A stretch of 64,000 bases of DNA, taken from positions 1 through 64,000 of the forward strand of contig JBLIEI010000003.1 of assembly GCA_047633055.1 (NCBI GenBank). Direction: 5' to 3'. The position numbers and the translations under genes were made by a program. The notes under the pieces were generated by a model that saw nothing but the letters and a program-made list of their open reading frames with translations, ran no database searches and was not told where the DNA came from. This DNA comes from CALJFL01 sp047633055. Its GTDB lineage: Bacteria > Pseudomonadota > Gammaproteobacteria > Pseudomonadales > Halieaceae. Position 1 is the stretch's first letter. Each line of letters starts with the position of its first letter. Below are positions 35,893-45,159 of this stretch, in pieces.

Positions 35893-35919
35893 GAACTTTT
35901 TGGGTATAAATACCTCTTG
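35893..35919 (+). promoter_or_regulatory. Possible sigma-E (AlgU-type) autoregulatory promoter
   Basis: GAACTT at 35893-35898 is followed after 16 bases by TCTTG at 35915-35919. This resembles the RpoE/AlgU consensus (GAACTT, 16-17 bases, TCtgA). It lies about 120 bp upstream of the rpoE start, fitting the known autoregulation of such operons. A separate TATAAT at 35836-35841 could be a housekeeping promoter. Confidence 0.45.
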
Positions 35920-36035
35920 TTCGACCAAGTGGGATGTCACGGCAGAACTAATGGGCACGTTGAATGTCTGTCTAAGCAGACGGTTAATTTACCGCTACGG
36001 GCAGTAATGTCTTGGACTAGGGAGGGGGTTAGGAC

Positions 36036-36620
36036 GTGACTGCCGTAGTAACGGATCAGCAGCTTGTCGTCAAGGTGCAGAAGGGGGATTCCCGCGCTTT
36101 CGATATGTTGGTGCTCAAATATCAGCACAAGATAATGGGCTTGATTAGCCGATATGTACATGATGCCGATGAAGTGCAAGATGTGGCGCAGGAGGCTTTT
36201 ATTAAGGCCTATCGAGCACTGCCGAAATTCCGTGGTGATAGCGCCTTTTATACGTGGCTCTATCGCATCGCAATTAACACCGCCAAGAATCACCTGGTGT
36301 CCCGCTCACGCAGGCCTCCGGGCTCAGACGTTGATATCGAGGATGCCGAGTATTTTGATGCTGGCAGCGCATTGCGAACGATTGAAACTCCTGAAAGTGC
36401 GTTGATGGGTGAAGAGTTAAAAGCCGTAGTGGAGCGGGCTATCAGCGATTTGCCCGACGATTTGCGCACTGCTGTAACTTTACGGGAGTTTGACGGTCTC
36501 AGTTATGAGGACATTGCAGAAATCATGGATTGCCCCGTCGGAACGGTGCGCTCGCGAATATTCCGGGCACGGGAAGCGATTGATTTACAGGTTAAAGAGC
36601 AGTTGGATGGTGTTGGCTGA
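36036..36620 (+). CDS. rpoE: RNA polymerase sigma factor RpoE (sigma-24/AlgU)
   Basis: A 194-residue ECF sigma factor of the RpoE/AlgU kind, which directs the envelope stress response. Region 2 is read in AFDMLVLKYQHKIMGLISRY, DEVQDVAQEAFIKAYRALP and FYTWLYRIAINTAKNHLV; region 4 in LPDDLRTAVTLREFDGLSYE and CPVGTVRSRIFRAREAI. The start is GTG at 36036 with a GGGAGGGGG ribosome-binding site. Its activity should be held by RseA, encoded 91 bp downstream and released by proteolysis under stress. The gene order rpoE-rseA-rseB-rseC-mucD is the classical one. Confidence 0.96.
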   Translation: MTAVVTDQQLVVKVQKGDSRAFDMLVLKYQHKIMGLISRYVHDADEVQDVAQEAFIKAYRALPKFRGDSAFYTWLYRIAINTAKNHLVSRSRRPPGSDVDIEDAEYFDAGSALRTIETPESALMGEELKAVVERAISDLPDDLRTAVTLREFDGLSYEDIAEIMDCPVGTVRSRIFRAREAIDLQVKEQLDGVG

Positions 36621-36711
36621 GCTATGACACACTCCGGCAAGGCCTGCCTTACGAACAGTGTTACATCGAGAGAATCAGGAAATACGCACTTCAGGTGCAA
36701 GGGAAGAGAAA

Positions 36712-37311
36712 ATGAGTGAAAAGCTACGTGAGTCTCTGTCAGCGCTGATGGACGATGAGGCCAACGAACTCGAGTTGGAACGGGTACTTTCGCAGATCGA
36801 CCAGAATGAAGGCTTGCGGCAGTCCTGGATTCGTTTCAACGGGGCTCGTGCGGTTCTGGCCGGGCAGCAGACAGATCTTGCTCAGATGGATATCTCCCGC
36901 CGCGTTAATGCGGCGCTCTTTGAGGTAGAATCCGAGACCACCAGTGGCCTGTGGCAGCGAATTCTGCGGCCGGTGGCCAGTTTTGCGGTTGCGGCGTCAG
37001 TGGCAGCAATTGTTGTTATTGGCGGCCAGCAGTTGGCGCAATTGAGCGGCGATAATAGTGCCACTTCACAGTCAGTTGCCAGCGGGGTTTCACCGATCGG
37101 ATTTGTAAATAGCCTTGGCGCCAGGCCTTTGCAGGCAAGCTATGGCAATACATCGGCAGTGCCGGCGCTCAGCCCGGCGACTCGAACTGCGTATGCTGAG
37201 TTGGCTAGACAGCGGATGAAAGCCTACAGCCAGGAACACGCAGAACACGCTGCCTTGAACACTCCTCAGGGTTTGGTTCCCTTTGCTCGCGTACCGCAAA
37301 TAACCGAATGA
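36712..37311 (+). CDS. rseA: Anti-sigma-E factor RseA (MucA)
   Basis: A 199-residue inner-membrane anti-sigma factor. The N-terminal cytoplasmic domain (EKLRESLSALMDDEANELEL) binds RpoE, and one membrane helix lies near residues 85-105 (ASFAVAASVAAIVVIGGQQL). A periplasmic tail binds RseB and is cut by DegS-type and RseP proteases. ATG 36712 with an upstream GGGAAGAG is preferred; the frame is open to 36658. The stop overlaps the rseB start (ATGA). Confidence 0.92.
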   Translation: MSEKLRESLSALMDDEANELELERVLSQIDQNEGLRQSWIRFNGARAVLAGQQTDLAQMDISRRVNAALFEVESETTSGLWQRILRPVASFAVAASVAAIVVIGGQQLAQLSGDNSATSQSVASGVSPIGFVNSLGARPLQASYGNTSAVPALSPATRTAYAELARQRMKAYSQEHAEHAALNTPQGLVPFARVPQITE

Positions 37312-38288
37312 CAATGACGGGCACGGTTACGCCGCGAATATCGAAGAGGTCAGTGTCTGTGCATGGGCAATTAGCGGCTATTTTTGTGTTTCTATTCGCC
37401 GGCCAGACCCTGGCCGCGACCTGTCTGGAGACGGACCCTGTCGCGATAGAATGGCTGCAGAAAATGTCGCACAGCTCTCATGTCGTTAACTACCGGGGCG
37501 TAGTTACTTTTCAGCGCGGCGACGATATGCAGGTGATGCAGATTGCTCACTCCGTCAGCGGTGATAGTGCGACAGAGAGTTTAACCCGCCTCACGGGTCA
37601 GGGTGCCCAGGTACTGAGGTCTGACCACCCGCTGGAGTGCATCCACCCCGGGCACAAATTGTTACGGCTTGGCCTCAATAAAGATGGCGGTGAATGTGGC
37701 ATTGCCCAGCATTATCGAATTGAGGTTGGCGACGGGGAAAGGGTTGCTGGTCGTGATTCTGTTCGCGTTAAGATCGAACCGCGCGACATGTACCGTTACG
37801 GCTACGTAATGGAACTTGATCGTGAAACCGCCTTGTTGTTGAAAGTGAGCACTGTGGGTCGCGGCGCCAGGATTTTGGAGCGTTTTCAGTTCGCCGACCT
37901 GACGTATGGCCAGGAACAGCACAGCGCAGTACCTGTAGAGACTGTTCATTTGGCGGATCACCCGGTTCCTTCGCAACCAGGTACCTCCCGAACGCTGGGG
38001 GTGGCGTGGGAGATCAAATGGCTGCCCAGTGGATTCATGCCCACCGATTCGTCAGAGCAGGCTGACGGTCGGCGTACTTACACTGATGGTCTGGCGGTAT
38101 TTTCGGTTTTTTTGGAGCCTCTTCGTGGCGTCATCAAACCCGGGGAAGGCGTCGCGCGTCAGGGTAGCACTATCTCTTACACCCGCGGGATGAGCCTCAG
38201 CGGTGCGCCGGTTCTAGTAACAGTAATCGGTGAGGTTCCTGTCAATACTGCTAGAATGGTTGCCGATTCGATATCACGGCTGAAGTAA
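37308..38288 (+). CDS. rseB: Sigma-E regulatory protein RseB (MucB)
   Basis: A 326-residue periplasmic protein. A signal peptide lies near residues 18-38 (LAAIFVFLFAGQTLAA). The LolA/LppX-like large domain begins DPVAIEWLQKMSHSSHVVNY, and a smaller C-terminal domain starts near VAWEIKWLPSGF. RseB shields RseA from proteolysis and lets go when it binds lipopolysaccharide intermediates. Overlap with rseA by four bases and a gap of one base to rseC support one transcript. Confidence 0.93.
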   Translation: MTMTGTVTPRISKRSVSVHGQLAAIFVFLFAGQTLAATCLETDPVAIEWLQKMSHSSHVVNYRGVVTFQRGDDMQVMQIAHSVSGDSATESLTRLTGQGAQVLRSDHPLECIHPGHKLLRLGLNKDGGECGIAQHYRIEVGDGERVAGRDSVRVKIEPRDMYRYGYVMELDRETALLLKVSTVGRGARILERFQFADLTYGQEQHSAVPVETVHLADHPVPSQPGTSRTLGVAWEIKWLPSGFMPTDSSEQADGRRTYTDGLAVFSVFLEPLRGVIKPGEGVARQGSTISYTRGMSLSGAPVLVTVIGEVPVNTARMVADSISRLK

Positions 38289-38289
38289 T

Positions 38290-38769
38290 ATGCTGACAGA
38301 AACGGCGCGTGTAGTGGCGATTGAGCCTGCAAGTCTCTGGGTAGAAACTATTCGCAAATCCACATGCGGTACCTGCGCCGCCCAAAAGGGGTGCGGTCAC
38401 GGTTTGTTAAATCGCTTGGGGGATGGCAAGCGTGGCTACGTGCGAGTTCTTGAAAGCCAGCAGTTGGCTGCCGCCGACTGCCGCATAGATGATCAGGTTG
38501 TGATCGCTATTCCTGAGGAAATCATTCTTCGCGGCTCGCTCATTGTGTATATGTTGCCGCTGGTCAGTATGTTGTTGGCCGCTGTCCTTGCAACCATTAT
38601 ATTTCCGGTTAATCATGATGGCGCGGCGCTCGCAGGAGCGTTCCTGGGTTTGTTGTTTGGGTTTTTTGCAGTCCGGTTACACGCGCGTCGCCATCGACAT
38701 AACCACGATTATCAGCCCACGTTGCTGGAAAAAGTTGCGGTGCTACCGCAGGCTATCAACGTCATCTGA
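38290..38769 (+). CDS. rseC: RseC/MucC family SoxR-reducing-system protein
   Basis: A 159-residue RseC. A cytoplasmic Cys-rich part (KSTCGTCAAQKGCGHGLLNR) is followed by two membrane helices (LIVYMLPLVSMLLAAVLATI and ALAGAFLGLLFGFFAVRLHA). RseC takes part in SoxR reduction with the Rsx/Rnf complex and has a small effect on sigma-E. The Cys spacing is typical of the family. It directly follows rseB. Confidence 0.92.
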   Translation: MLTETARVVAIEPASLWVETIRKSTCGTCAAQKGCGHGLLNRLGDGKRGYVRVLESQQLAAADCRIDDQVVIAIPEEIILRGSLIVYMLPLVSMLLAAVLATIIFPVNHDGAALAGAFLGLLFGFFAVRLHARRHRHNHDYQPTLLEKVAVLPQAINVI

Positions 38770-38803
38770 ATCACATTTATATTTTTTTAAAGTCTGGATA
38801 CCA

Positions 38804-40210
38804 ATGATGCTATCACCGCGTTTTTTTCTTTTTACACTAGCGATCTTAATCCTAATGAGCCGCGGTGCAGTCGCTGCTGCGCTGCCGAACTTTAGCTCAA
38901 TAGTAAAATCAAGTTCGCCGGCTGTGGTCAAGATTATAGTTGAACAAACTAGATCACAGACGGAAAGTTCACCCTATGATTCAGAAGAAATCCCCGAGTA
39001 TCTGCGGCGGTTCTTTGAATATCGCGGTGCTCCTCCCGAAGAGGGCAGGCAACAACGTATGTCCATGGGCTCGGGATTCATCATCTCGGGAGACGGCTAC
39101 GTGGTAACTAATAACCATGTTGTGGAAGGCGCTACCAGCGTCCTGGTGCGCTTAAGCGACAGGCAGGAGTTCGAGGCCAAAGTTATTGGTACCGACCCGC
39201 GCTCTGATCTCGCTCTGTTACAAATAGCGGGTGACAATTTGCCGGTACTGAGCCTTGATCAGGAAGATGATCTCGAAGTTGGAGAGTGGGTTCTTGCGAT
39301 AGGTTCACCGTATGGTCTTGACTATTCGGTCACCGCGGGCATTGTCAGTGCTAAAGGTCGCAGCCTGCCAACTGAGCGCAATGAAAATTATGTGCCATTT
39401 ATTCAAACTGATGTGGCCATAAATCCTGGTAATTCAGGCGGCCCGCTGTTTAACCTTGAAGGCGAAGTTGTAGGCGTCAACTCGCAAATTTTTACTCGCA
39501 GCGGCGGCTCGATAGGTCTCTCTTTCGCGATTCCTGTCAGCGTAGTGCGTAATGTGGTGGCACAGCTGAAAAAAGATGGGCGGGTCACTCGCGGTTGGCT
39601 GGGCGTGACAATTCAGGATATTGACAGAAATTTGGCTGAATCCTTTGGCCTGGACCGGCCCAGGGGCGCGTTGATTTCTCAACTTGCCGAAGGTGGGCCA
39701 GCGGACAAGTCTGGCTTGCGATCGGGTGACGTTATCCTGACGTTCGACGGTCAGAACATACCGTCATCTTCTGATCTGCCGCATGTAGTGGGTTTGATCG
39801 AGCCAGGTAAAATGGTAGCGGCCGAGATTATGCGCGACAATAAGCGCAAAACGCTGCGGGTTAAAGTCGGGGGTTTGGGCGCTGATGACCGGTATGCGCT
39901 TTCTAGCGGCAACGCGGAAACTGAATCCGGAGGCCGTTTGGGCCTATTGGTAGAGACTGCAGATCCTGAAACATTGGAACGTTTAGGCGTTAGCGGAGGC
40001 GTTGTGGTGCGTGAGGTTGTTTTGGGTTCCGCTGCTGAAGAGGCCGGTGTGCAGCCTGGTGACCTCATCACTTTGCTGGGCTCTAAACCGATCAAGTCGG
40101 CTGAGGTGTTTGTCGCGGCCGAAGAAAAGTTGAAAAAGGGCTCGTCGGTGCCGCTGAGGCTGATTCGGCGGGGCAATCCAATGTTTATTGGGCTTAAGCT
40201 GCAGGATTGA
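38804..40210 (+). CDS. mucD: Periplasmic serine protease DegP/MucD (Do family)
   Basis: A 468-residue HtrA protease and chaperone for misfolded envelope proteins. A signal peptide (residues about 5-26) precedes the protease domain, where the triad is His105 (TNNHVVEG), Asp135 (DPRSDLALL) and Ser211 (INPGNSGGPL). Two PDZ domains follow (GWLGVTIQDI to about 360, and GRLGLLVE to the end). The choice of ATG 38804 (or 38807 right after it) gives a proper signal peptide; the frame runs further upstream inside rseC. In Pseudomonas mucD is the last gene of the algU operon. Confidence 0.95.
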   Translation: MMLSPRFFLFTLAILILMSRGAVAAALPNFSSIVKSSSPAVVKIIVEQTRSQTESSPYDSEEIPEYLRRFFEYRGAPPEEGRQQRMSMGSGFIISGDGYVVTNNHVVEGATSVLVRLSDRQEFEAKVIGTDPRSDLALLQIAGDNLPVLSLDQEDDLEVGEWVLAIGSPYGLDYSVTAGIVSAKGRSLPTERNENYVPFIQTDVAINPGNSGGPLFNLEGEVVGVNSQIFTRSGGSIGLSFAIPVSVVRNVVAQLKKDGRVTRGWLGVTIQDIDRNLAESFGLDRPRGALISQLAEGGPADKSGLRSGDVILTFDGQNIPSSSDLPHVVGLIEPGKMVAAEIMRDNKRKTLRVKVGGLGADDRYALSSGNAETESGGRLGLLVETADPETLERLGVSGGVVVREVVLGSAAEEAGVQPGDLITLLGSKPIKSAEVFVAAEEKLKKGSSVPLRLIRRGNPMFIGLKLQD

Positions 40211-40474
40211 TATCAGGTTTCAGTGCTCGCAGTCCGCAGCTCCTGTTTGGCGGAGAGTGTGATGACCAAGGGTCTGGTTTGAAAAACCTATTAGAGGGCG
40301 TGGGGTTCCAATCGAAGGTGGGTTCCTCTAGCCAAGCCCAACCAGTTGGCGCTCGCCGAACCTTGGCCCCAGCGCGTAGTAGTAAACACAGCATTGCTGT
40401 ACAATCCGCGGCCTTTGACGGGGTCTGTGAGGGTCGGCCTGCACAGCCCGTTGAAACCTATAGAGCTTTAGTGA
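40211..40474. other. Intergenic region mucD-lepA without a supported gene
   Basis: 264 bp with no convincing gene. A 91-codon frame crosses it on the plus strand (40207-40482), but it has no recognisable domain and overlaps both neighbours. Promoters for lepA are expected here; no clear -35/-10 pair was found. Confidence 0.5.
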
Positions 40475-42274
40475 GTGAGTAACCTCAGACACATCCGCAA
40501 CTTTTCAATCATTGCCCATATTGACCACGGTAAATCGACACTTGCAGATCGATTTATACAGCATTGTGGTGGCCTATCCGCGCGCGAAATGGAAGAGCAG
40601 GTGCTCGACTCCATGGATATTGAGCGAGAGCGCGGTATTACCATAAAAGCGCAAAGCGTCACCCTGAATTACACCGCTCGCGATGGTGAGATTTACCAAC
40701 TGAACTTTATCGATACACCTGGCCATGTGGACTTCTCCTATGAAGTGTCCAGATCGCTGGCCGCCTGCGAGGGAGCTCTGCTGGTGGTAGATGCAGGGCA
40801 GGGTGTCGAGGCCCAGTCGGTGGCCAACTGTTACACAGCGCTTGAGCAGGGTCTGGAAGTGTTGCCGATTCTCAACAAAATGGATTTGCCTCAGGCGGAT
40901 CCTGATAAAGTCAAAATTGAAATTGAGGAGATAATCGGCATTGATGCCTCCGAGGCCTGCCTGGTAAGCGCTAAGTCGGGCATGGGTATCGAAGATACGC
41001 TCGAATACCTGGTAGCCGGAATTCCGGCTCCTGAGGGTGACCCCGAGGCACCGCTGCAGGCGCTGATCATCGACTCCTGGTTTGATAATTATCTGGGGGT
41101 GGTGTCTTTGGTGAGGGTTAAACAGGGCACGCTAAAGAAGCGGGATAAAATAATGGCGAAATCCCTGGGCAAGTCTCATCAGATCGACAGTGTTGGCATT
41201 TTTACCCCAAAACGTTTTGAAACCGGCATTTTACGGGCGGGCGAGGTCGGTTTCGTCGTGGCTGGAATCAAGGATATTCACGGCGCTCCGGTGGGGGATA
41301 CCCTGGTTCACGCTAACAGCGTTGACGTTCCAGCACTACCCGGGTTTCTTCAGGTAAAACCTCAGGTCTATGCCGGTATTTTCACCATCTCATCAGACGA
41401 TTATGAAGATTTTCGTGATGCGTTGGCCAAACTCACTCTTAATGATGCGTCGTTGTTTTATGAACCCGAAAGCTCCGATGCCTTGGGCTTCGGCTTTCGT
41501 TGTGGCTTTTTGGGTATGCTCCATATGGAAATCATTCAGGAACGCTTGGAGCGGGAATATGACCTTGATTTAATTACCACCGCGCCGACGGTTATTTATG
41601 AGGTGGTGAAGAAGAATGGCGAAGTCATCACGGTGGACAACCCATCGGCACTGCCCGATATTGGTGATATCGATGAAATGCGCGAGCCTATTGCCCGCTG
41701 CCATATACTGGTCCCTCAGGATTATCTTGGGAATGTGATTACACTGTGTGTGGACAAGCGCGGCGTACAAAAGGATATGCAGTTCCTGGGCGCCCAGGTT
41801 TCTGTCACTTATGATATTCCTATGGCCGAGGTGGTGCTCGATTTTTTTGATCGTCTGAAATCAGTCAGCCGCGGTTACGCCTCTCTGGATTACAGTTTTG
41901 AGCGTTTCGAGGCTGCCAGTCTGCAGCGGTTGGATGTGTTGATCAATGGTGACCGGGTCGATGCTTTGGCAGTGATTGTGCATCGAGATCAACTACAGTA
42001 CCGTGGCCGGGCACTGACCGAAAAGATGAAAGAACTGATTCCGCGCCAGATGTTTGATGTCGCGATTCAGGCTGCAGTCGGTGGCAAGGTGGTGGCGAGG
42101 CAGACCGTCAAGGCATTGCGTAAGAATGTAACGGCTAAATGTTATGGCGGTGATGTCTCGCGAAAACGCAAACTGCTGGAAAAGCAAAAAGCGGGTAAAA
42201 AGCGTATGAAGCAGGTTGGTAATGTGGAGATCCCACAATCTGCTTTCCTTGCGGTACTGAGAGTTGATGGGTGA
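40475..42274 (+). CDS. lepA: Elongation factor 4 (LepA)
   Basis: A 599-residue translational GTPase that acts on ribosomes in assembly and under stress. G1 AHIDHGKSTLADRF, G2/G3 around RGITIKAQS and DTPGHVDFSYEVSR, and G4 NKMDLPQAD are present. LepA-specific domains follow, including the C-terminal GGDVSRKRKLLEKQKAGKKR. The start is GTG at 40475 giving MSNLRHIRNFSIIAH, as in the family; a GTG four bases earlier is out of frame. lepB lies 12 bp downstream, the classical lep operon. Confidence 0.97.
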   Translation: MSNLRHIRNFSIIAHIDHGKSTLADRFIQHCGGLSAREMEEQVLDSMDIERERGITIKAQSVTLNYTARDGEIYQLNFIDTPGHVDFSYEVSRSLAACEGALLVVDAGQGVEAQSVANCYTALEQGLEVLPILNKMDLPQADPDKVKIEIEEIIGIDASEACLVSAKSGMGIEDTLEYLVAGIPAPEGDPEAPLQALIIDSWFDNYLGVVSLVRVKQGTLKKRDKIMAKSLGKSHQIDSVGIFTPKRFETGILRAGEVGFVVAGIKDIHGAPVGDTLVHANSVDVPALPGFLQVKPQVYAGIFTISSDDYEDFRDALAKLTLNDASLFYEPESSDALGFGFRCGFLGMLHMEIIQERLEREYDLDLITTAPTVIYEVVKKNGEVITVDNPSALPDIGDIDEMREPIARCHILVPQDYLGNVITLCVDKRGVQKDMQFLGAQVSVTYDIPMAEVVLDFFDRLKSVSRGYASLDYSFERFEAASLQRLDVLINGDRVDALAVIVHRDQLQYRGRALTEKMKELIPRQMFDVAIQAAVGGKVVARQTVKALRKNVTAKCYGGDVSRKRKLLEKQKAGKKRMKQVGNVEIPQSAFLAVLRVDG

Positions 42275-42286
42275 CAGGGACGTAAA

Positions 42287-43126
42287 ATGACAATTGATTT
42301 CCCACTAATTCTGGTACTTTTGGTGTTTGGCAGCGGTATGATTTGGCTGTTTGATGTGCTTTTTCTGGCGCGTTCTCGCGGTCAAATCATAGCCGGACTC
42401 CAGGATGAGCACCCACAATGGCAAGAGGAGGGAAGCCCTCAGGCCCAGAGCTATCGGGTTAAAATACAGGCCACGGCCTCAGAACCAGTGCTGGTGGAGT
42501 ATGCCAAATCCTTTTTTCCTGTGCTGTTTGTGGTCTTTGTGCTGCGCTCCTTTTTGGTAGAGCCCTTTCAGATTCCGTCCTCGTCAATGGTACCGACACT
42601 TCAGGTAGGCGACTACATACTGGTTAATAAGTTTACCTACGGTATTCGCCTGCCAGTATTGCGCACCAAGGTGATGGACCTGAGCAAGCCCGAGCGTGGC
42701 GACGTCATGGTGTTTTTTCCACCGCATATGAACGATACCTACTTTATAAAGCGGGTGGTGGGGTTACCGGGCGATACAGTCAGCTATCGCAACAAGCGCC
42801 TGTCAGTCAATGGTCAATCGGTAAAGCTGGAATCACTGGGTGTGGTCCCGGACGGGGATGCCCGATTTGAGGTTGGTTTGGAAGCGCTGGGTGATGCAAA
42901 TCACTTGACTCAGATGAATCAGCGGCGCCCAGCGCGCGATTTCACCGTCACGGTCAAACCCAGCCATTACTTTATGATGGGCGATAATCGTGATAACAGT
43001 AGCGATAGTAGGGTTTGGGGTCAGGTGCAGGAAAAGGATATAGTAGGCAAAGCGTTCGCGATTTGGATGCATTGGGATTCTCTGTTTAGCGTCCCGAGCT
43101 TTAGTCGCGCTGGCTCAATACAATAA
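42287..43126 (+). CDS. lepB: Signal peptidase I
   Basis: A 279-residue type I signal peptidase that cuts Sec and Tat signal peptides. Two N-terminal membrane helices (residues about 5-27 and 76-92) leave the catalytic domain in the periplasm. The Ser/Lys dyad is Ser100 in IPSSSMVPTL and Lys155 in YFIKRVVGLPGD; the later GDNRDNSSDSRVWG box is complete. It lies between lepA and the DUF4845 gene. Confidence 0.96.
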   Translation: MTIDFPLILVLLVFGSGMIWLFDVLFLARSRGQIIAGLQDEHPQWQEEGSPQAQSYRVKIQATASEPVLVEYAKSFFPVLFVVFVLRSFLVEPFQIPSSSMVPTLQVGDYILVNKFTYGIRLPVLRTKVMDLSKPERGDVMVFFPPHMNDTYFIKRVVGLPGDTVSYRNKRLSVNGQSVKLESLGVVPDGDARFEVGLEALGDANHLTQMNQRRPARDFTVTVKPSHYFMMGDNRDNSSDSRVWGQVQEKDIVGKAFAIWMHWDSLFSVPSFSRAGSIQ

Positions 43127-43156
43127 TTAGACAAAGATTTTACGGGGGAATCAAGT

Positions 43157-43543
43157 ATGGACATGCGTCAACGTCAGGCAGGAATGTCAATCCCGAGTAT
43201 ATTGATCATTGTGATCATGGTGGGTTTTTTTGTGATGTGCGCTATCCGCATGACGCCCGTGTATCTGGAATACCTCACGGTTAAGAGAGTAATGACCCAG
43301 ATTGCGGAAGAGTATAAGCCCGAAGAAAATTCGATCAGGGACATTCGGCGGAAGGTTTCCACAATGCTTAACACCAATCAGGTATACCTCCTGCAGCCCC
43401 GCGAGGTCGAAGTGTTTCGTAAGAACGGGAAGATCATGATCGACTCCAATTATGAGGCCCGCGTGCCTGTAATGGGTATTATAGATGCCGTTATGACTTT
43501 CGATGACCTGGTCTTTGTGGCCGGAGTCAAAGTAACGGACTGA
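43157..43543 (+). CDS. DUF4845 domain membrane protein
   Basis: A 128-residue protein with one N-terminal membrane helix (GMSIPSILIIVIMVGFFVMC) and a small periplasmic domain (RMTPVYLEYLTVKRVMTQIA). Its N terminus (RQRQAGMS) faintly resembles a type IV prepilin leader, a feature often noted for DUF4845. The function is unknown, but the gene is regularly found between lepB and rnc in Pseudomonas relatives. Confidence 0.88.
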   Translation: MDMRQRQAGMSIPSILIIVIMVGFFVMCAIRMTPVYLEYLTVKRVMTQIAEEYKPEENSIRDIRRKVSTMLNTNQVYLLQPREVEVFRKNGKIMIDSNYEARVPVMGIIDAVMTFDDLVFVAGVKVTD

Positions 43544-43550
43544 TGTATTT

Positions 43551-44231
43551 ATGAGCCAGACTGATCGCCTGCAGAAGGCTTTGGGTTATAAGTTTACTGA
43601 TCCCAATTTACTGCAACTGGCATTGACCCACCGCAGCGTTGGCAAAGCCAATAATGAAAGGCTGGAGTTTCTGGGAGACTCTATCGTCAATCACGTCGTC
43701 GCAGAGTTTCTCTTCCATCGATTTCCGAGAATGCGTGAGGGCAATCTGAGTCGTATGCGAGCCGCTTTGGTTAAGGGGGTTACCCTGGCTGAGGTGGCCC
43801 GTGAGTTGCAGCTGGGAGAATATTTGAACTTGGGGCCAGGAGAGCGCAAAAGCGGTGGAAATCGTCGGGATTCAATTCTTGCTGATACTCTGGAGGGTGT
43901 TGCCGGCGCGATACTGCTAGACGGAGGTTACGCGGCCTGCCGAGAGCGTATTTTAGCATGGCTTGACTCCCGTCTCGCCAATATGACGGCTGATCAGGAC
44001 GACAAGGACGCGAAAACTCTCCTTCAGGAATATCTGCAGGGGAGAAGTCAGTCACTACCAGAATATGTGTTGGTTCGTGCTCAGGGAGAGGACCACGCGC
44101 AAACCTTCCTCGTCGCCTGCAAATTGCCCACAGGCGGCATCGAAACGCAGGGCAGTGGTACCAGCAGGCGCAGTGCCGAGCAGGCAGCTGCACAATCTGC
44201 ACTGGAGGAGATTGCCCGTGGCGACGCCTGA
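43551..44231 (+). CDS. rnc: Ribonuclease III
   Basis: A 226-residue endonuclease that cuts double-stranded RNA in rRNA maturation and mRNA decay. The signature NERLEFLGDSIVNHVVAE holds the metal ligands, and a second acidic set lies at DTLEGVAGAILLDGG. A double-stranded RNA-binding domain follows (DAKTLLQEYLQGRSQSLPEY to the end, with RRSAEQAAAQSALE). Its end overlaps the era start by 14 bp. Confidence 0.96.
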   Translation: MSQTDRLQKALGYKFTDPNLLQLALTHRSVGKANNERLEFLGDSIVNHVVAEFLFHRFPRMREGNLSRMRAALVKGVTLAEVARELQLGEYLNLGPGERKSGGNRRDSILADTLEGVAGAILLDGGYAACRERILAWLDSRLANMTADQDDKDAKTLLQEYLQGRSQSLPEYVLVRAQGEDHAQTFLVACKLPTGGIETQGSGTSRRSAEQAAAQSALEEIARGDA

Positions 44232-45120
44232 GAGAAGCCGCTGCGGCTATGTGGCAATTGTGGGGCGCCCCAATGTGGGCAAATCAACCCTGCTCAACTA
44301 TCTGTTGGGGCAGAAAATATCGATTACCTCCCGTAAACCGCAGACCACCCGACATCAGGTCCTGGGTATTAAAACTGACGGAGCTAATCAGATAATTTTT
44401 GTCGATACACCCGGCCTGCACAAAGCGGTCGATAAGGCCATAAACCGCTATATGAATCGAGCGGCTACTTCGGCTATTCACGATGTAGACCTCGTCTTGA
44501 TGGTCATTGATCGCACTGCCTGGACTGAAGAGGACGAGATGGTTCTACAGCAGGTGACGCGCTCTGGGCGCCCCTGCATTCTGGTCATTAACAAGGTGGA
44601 CTTGCTGGCTGACAAGTCGCTCTTACTGCCTCATCTTGAAGTGTTGGCAGGCAAGGCGGACTTTAATACTATTGTGCCGCTGTCCGCTCTGCGCAGACAC
44701 AATATCGAAGAGCTAGAAGCGGAAATAATTGGATACCTACCTGAATCATCACATTTCTTTCCGGAAGATCAAATAACCGATCGAAGTCAGCGGTTTCTGG
44801 CGGCCGAGATTGTGCGAGAAAAAATCATGCGGCAGTTAGGGGATGAAATACCTTATGAGGTGACCGTCGAAATTGAAGATTTTTCCCAGGAGGGTGAAGT
44901 ACTCCATATCTCTGCACTTATTCTGGCCGAAACGAAAGGGCAGAAGAAAATTTTGATAGGCGAAGGCGGTTCTCGCCTCCGTTCCATCGGTACTGATGCA
45001 CGGCAGGATATGGAGCCACTCTTTGACAGCAAAATTATGCTGCGCCTATGGGTGAAAGTGAAATCCGGTTGGTCCGATGACGAACGGGCATTACGCAGTC
45101 TGGGTTATGAAGATCGATAA
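44218..45120 (+). CDS. era: GTPase Era
   Basis: A 300-residue GTPase needed for 30S ribosome maturation. The G domain has G1 GRPNVGKSTL, the switch Thr region PQTTRHQVLG, G3 DTPGLH and G4 NKVDLL. The C-terminal KH domain contains ILIGEGGSRLRSIGTDAR, which binds the 3' end of 16S rRNA. The start is GTG at 44218, within the end of rnc; the frame is open for 51 more codons upstream, but they match the antisense of the rnc double-stranded RNA-binding domain and no family. Confidence 0.96.
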   Translation: MATPERSRCGYVAIVGRPNVGKSTLLNYLLGQKISITSRKPQTTRHQVLGIKTDGANQIIFVDTPGLHKAVDKAINRYMNRAATSAIHDVDLVLMVIDRTAWTEEDEMVLQQVTRSGRPCILVINKVDLLADKSLLLPHLEVLAGKADFNTIVPLSALRRHNIEELEAEIIGYLPESSHFFPEDQITDRSQRFLAAEIVREKIMRQLGDEIPYEVTVEIEDFSQEGEVLHISALILAETKGQKKILIGEGGSRLRSIGTDARQDMEPLFDSKIMLRLWVKVKSGWSDDERALRSLGYEDR

Positions 45121-45159
45121 ACGCCTGTCGTCAAATGACTCAAACCGGAACTCGCATCA

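Noticed and set aside
40207..40482. 91-codon plus-strand frame between mucD and lepA
   Set aside because: Overlaps both neighbours, no ribosome-binding site and no recognisable domain.
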